A stretch of DNA of 7,684 bases from Omnitrophica WOR_2 bacterium GWA2_47_8 (GTDB lineage Bacteria; Omnitrophota; Gorgyraeia; Zapsychrales; GWA2-47-8), in assembly GCA_001805375.1 (NCBI GenBank), contig MHFY01000046.1, forward strand, positions 2,100 through 9,783. Direction: 5' to 3'. The position numbers and the translations under genes were made by a program. The notes under the pieces are model-generated. The model was not told the origin of the DNA and ran no database searches. It was given only the letters and a program-made list of their open reading frames with translations. This document shows positions 6,133-7,684 of this stretch, piece after piece (positions within the stretch are counted from its first letter, which is position 1; every line of letters begins with the position of its first letter).

Positions 6133-7684
6133 ATGAAAGACGGCAAGAAAATCGCAGTGAAAGTGGCAATCACCCTAGCTGCGCTTCTGCTGGTCTCTCC
6201 TTTTGTGATGGCTGCGGTCTCTGACTCTTTCGCGTCGCTCTTCCTCAAGCTCAATAATTTCTTCACGGCGCAGAACTACAAGCCGTATGCGAAGGTGATC
6301 GATTTCTTCCTCTTTACCCTGCTCTTCATCGCGATCTACCTTCAGGTCGTCAAATACGCTTTCAAGGAGAACACAAGGCCCGTGAAATTCGTTGCGATAC
6401 TGCTTGGATTCATGTCGGGACTGCTTCTGGTCATGGGAGGATACTCGCTCTCGAAGCTGATTCCCTACATCCCGTGGTTCCTTTTCTTCATGCTCTGGGG
6501 TTTCATCTATTTCATCCTGGGCCAATTGGGAATGGCGCACTCCTGGAAGAGATTCCTGCTCTCTCTTCTCATCGCACTAGCCATCTTCTTCCTCCTTGGG
6601 CAGCTGATGTTTCCCGATGACACCCAGTTCTCGAGTTTCTTTGATGGTTTTGGAAGAATTGATCTTCCGAGCATAGGATCGCCCGGATCAGGATTCTCGC
6701 CAGGATCAGGAGGATTCAGTACAAGAGGTACTGGAACAGGAGGGGGCGGTGCCTTACCTGCGCCATCAGATAATGGCCCTGGATTTTGGGCTGGAATTGG
6801 CGATGTGATGGGCAACATCCCCTGGTGGGGATGGCTTCTCATGGCGCTTGTGCCATTGCTTCTCTGGGGAATGTTCTCTGTTACCAGAAAGCTATGGAAG
6901 AGGAAGGGGCCTGCTGCAGCGCAAAGCGCAGCGCCTCCAAGCACACCTGCTCTTACCGAAGAGCAGATGTTCAATGCCATAAAAGCTGATATTGAAGTTA
7001 TCATCAAAAAGAAGTCCTCTATTTGGGAAAAGATAGATAACATTGTCGTAAAGAAGATCAAGATAGAAGGGGATCTTTTGGATTTCTATTACAAAAAGAT
7101 CAGGGATCCGGCTTTCCTTATGGATCGTGAATCAGAGGAGTTCAAGAACCTCATGAGGGAAAATAGGGATATATCTGAAGTTCTGGAGATGGAGTTAGCC
7201 CTTGAAAAGGAATTGTTTGATCTTATGAAGCTTGAAGAAGAGCTCATGGGCCCCTATGGCTACAGCGAGAAATGGTTCAGGGAGCTTGCAAGAGGAGTGA
7301 GGCTCGCAAAAGAGCAGTTCAAGACAGGAGTGAGCCACCTTGGGAAAGTGGAGAAATGGCGCGTATTTTTTGCGGATTATTTCATAGGCAACAATTTCCA
7401 AACGGATCAAGGGATGGCGTTCCATCCAGGAGATGGAACATCAACCTTTGCAAAATACTTCAATTGGGACCTTGTGAGATCAACCCCTGAATTCAGCTCT
7501 CTTCCCGACCAATACCAGAAAGCGATCATGAGGCTTCATTTCGCTCTTAAGGATCTCTACCACAACTATGGAGGGCTTGTCGCAAACAGCAGGGAAGGAG
7601 TGGTGCTGGACATCCATAGGCTCATTCCGCGCTATTATGACCTTGGGAAGAAAAAGGGCTTTGTCGCAAGGAAGCAAGGAAGAT
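6133..7684 (+). CDS. Polytopic membrane protein, ~6 TM segments, Gly/Ser-rich loop and helical cytosolic domain, 3'-truncated
   Basis: I do not recognise this protein. The frame stays open for 517 codons to the window end, so the C-terminus is missing. ATG 6133 is the first in-frame start after an upstream stop, 4 bases after gene 4's TAA. No good ribosome-binding site precedes it, so coupling is likely. It opens with a basic KDGKK and a signal-like segment (~7-27, ending SPFVMAAV). Further spans lie near 57-75, 86-106, 111-132, 140-160 and 228-248. Cytosolic loops carry the charge (KYAFKENTRPVK, HSWKR, TRKLWKRKG), giving N-in/C-in topology. The ~165-216 stretch between spans 5 and 6 is Gly/Ser/Pro-rich and predicted external. 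After an Ala/Pro linker (~260-275) the remaining ~240 residues are mainly helical and charged, with an aromatic patch (EKWRVFFADYF, ~411). The layout resembles gene 2: signal-like start, several spans, cytosolic domain. This may be the second membrane subunit of the same machine. A VirB6/TrbL-like role is only an architectural analogy. Confidence 0.82.
   Translation, partial: MKDGKKIAVKVAITLAALLLVSPFVMAAVSDSFASLFLKLNNFFTAQNYKPYAKVIDFFLFTLLFIAIYLQVVKYAFKENTRPVKFVAILLGFMSGLLLVMGGYSLSKLIPYIPWFLFFMLWGFIYFILGQLGMAHSWKRFLLSLLIALAIFFLLGQLMFPDDTQFSSFFDGFGRIDLPSIGSPGSGFSPGSGGFSTRGTGTGGGGALPAPSDNGPGFWAGIGDVMGNIPWWGWLLMALVPLLLWGMFSVTRKLWKRKGPAAAQSAAPPSTPALTEEQMFNAIKADIEVIIKKKSSIWEKIDNIVVKKIKIEGDLLDFYYKKIRDPAFLMDRESEEFKNLMRENRDISEVLEMELALEKELFDLMKLEEELMGPYGYSEKWFRELARGVRLAKEQFKTGVSHLGKVEKWRVFFADYFIGNNFQTDQGMAFHPGDGTSTFAKYFNWDLVRSTPEFSSLPDQYQKAIMRLHFALKDLYHNYGGLVANSREGVVLDIHRLIPRYYDLGKKKGFVARKQGR
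6679..6717 (+). repeat. Imperfect short tandem repeat encoding SPGSGF / SPGSGGF
   Basis: Two adjacent copies share the pattern TCGCC(C/A)GGATCAGG...GGATTC or GATTC. The first copy is 18 bp (6679-6696) and the second is 21 bp (6697-6717), with one extra Gly codon. They encode part of the flexible, predicted external loop of the second membrane protein. Replication slippage could change the loop length between strains. Confidence 0.6.

Noticed and set aside
5676..6266. Long antisense open frame of 196 codons opposite the end of gene 4 and start of gene 5
   Set aside because: It is rich in Arg, Ser and His typical of a shadow frame, crosses a gene junction and has no ribosome-binding site. The + strand genes explain the region.
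6507..7061. Antisense open frame of 184 codons opposite gene 5
   Set aside because: It is a shadow of the GC-rich membrane and Gly/Ser loop coding sequence (Pro-rich low complexity on the reverse strand). The + frame has coherent membrane spans and charge pattern.
1..7684. CRISPR arrays, tRNA/rRNA genes, IS elements, att sites or intrinsic terminators
   Set aside because: No regularly spaced repeats, clover-leaf signatures, transposase frames with inverted ends, or hairpin plus T-run structures were seen. Gaps between genes are at most 13 bases.
6133..7684. Assignment of the last protein to VirB6/TrbL of type IV secretion
   Set aside because: Only the general layout (signal-like start, several spans, long C-terminal region) is similar. 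No diagnostic motif or type IV secretion ATPase gene is visible in the window.

Overview
The window looks like a piece of an archaeal chromosome. A DPANN-type lineage is possible, but the sequence alone does not settle this. The archaeal hints are: the C-terminal half of an ATPase of the archaeal type (AAA+/STAND-like core followed by a winged helix); a near-perfect GAGGTGAT ribosome-binding site, complementary to the archaeal 16S 3' end; and arginine codons dominated by AGA/AGG. A bacterial origin (for example a candidate-phylum bacterium) is not strictly excluded. There are no RNA genes, IS elements, CRISPR arrays or convincing internal terminators. Coding density is close to 100%.

All five genes lie on the + strand and are packed as one apparent operon that continues beyond both edges. 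(1) 1-696 is the 3' part of the ATPase gene. It overlaps the next gene by 4 bases (ATGA). (2) 693-3026 is a 777-aa protein with about ten membrane segments, a ~465-aa cytosolic C-terminal region and a Gln/Ala-rich tail. (3) 3029-4627 is a 532-aa soluble, mostly helical, coiled-coil-rich protein that starts 2 bases after the previous stop. (4) 4641-6128 is a 495-aa soluble protein with two coiled-coil stretches and a beta-rich C-terminal half, preceded by a strong GGAGGA site. (5) 6133-7684 is a second polytopic protein with about six membrane segments, a Gly/Ser/Pro-rich external loop and a large helical cytosolic domain. It is cut by the window end and starts 4 bases after the previous stop.

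I do not recognise proteins 2-5 as members of any named family. The layout is two polytopic proteins with big cytosolic domains, two soluble helical partners and an ATPase, all translationally coupled. This suggests a membrane-anchored multi-protein machine assembled on the cytosolic face. A secretion, conjugation-like, envelope or signalling apparatus is possible, but that is inference from architecture only.

Two genes (2 and 4) each contain a central, distinctly AT-rich segment of about 0.7 kb flanked by more GC-rich ends. This suggests fast-evolving or exchanged central domains in an otherwise conserved frame.
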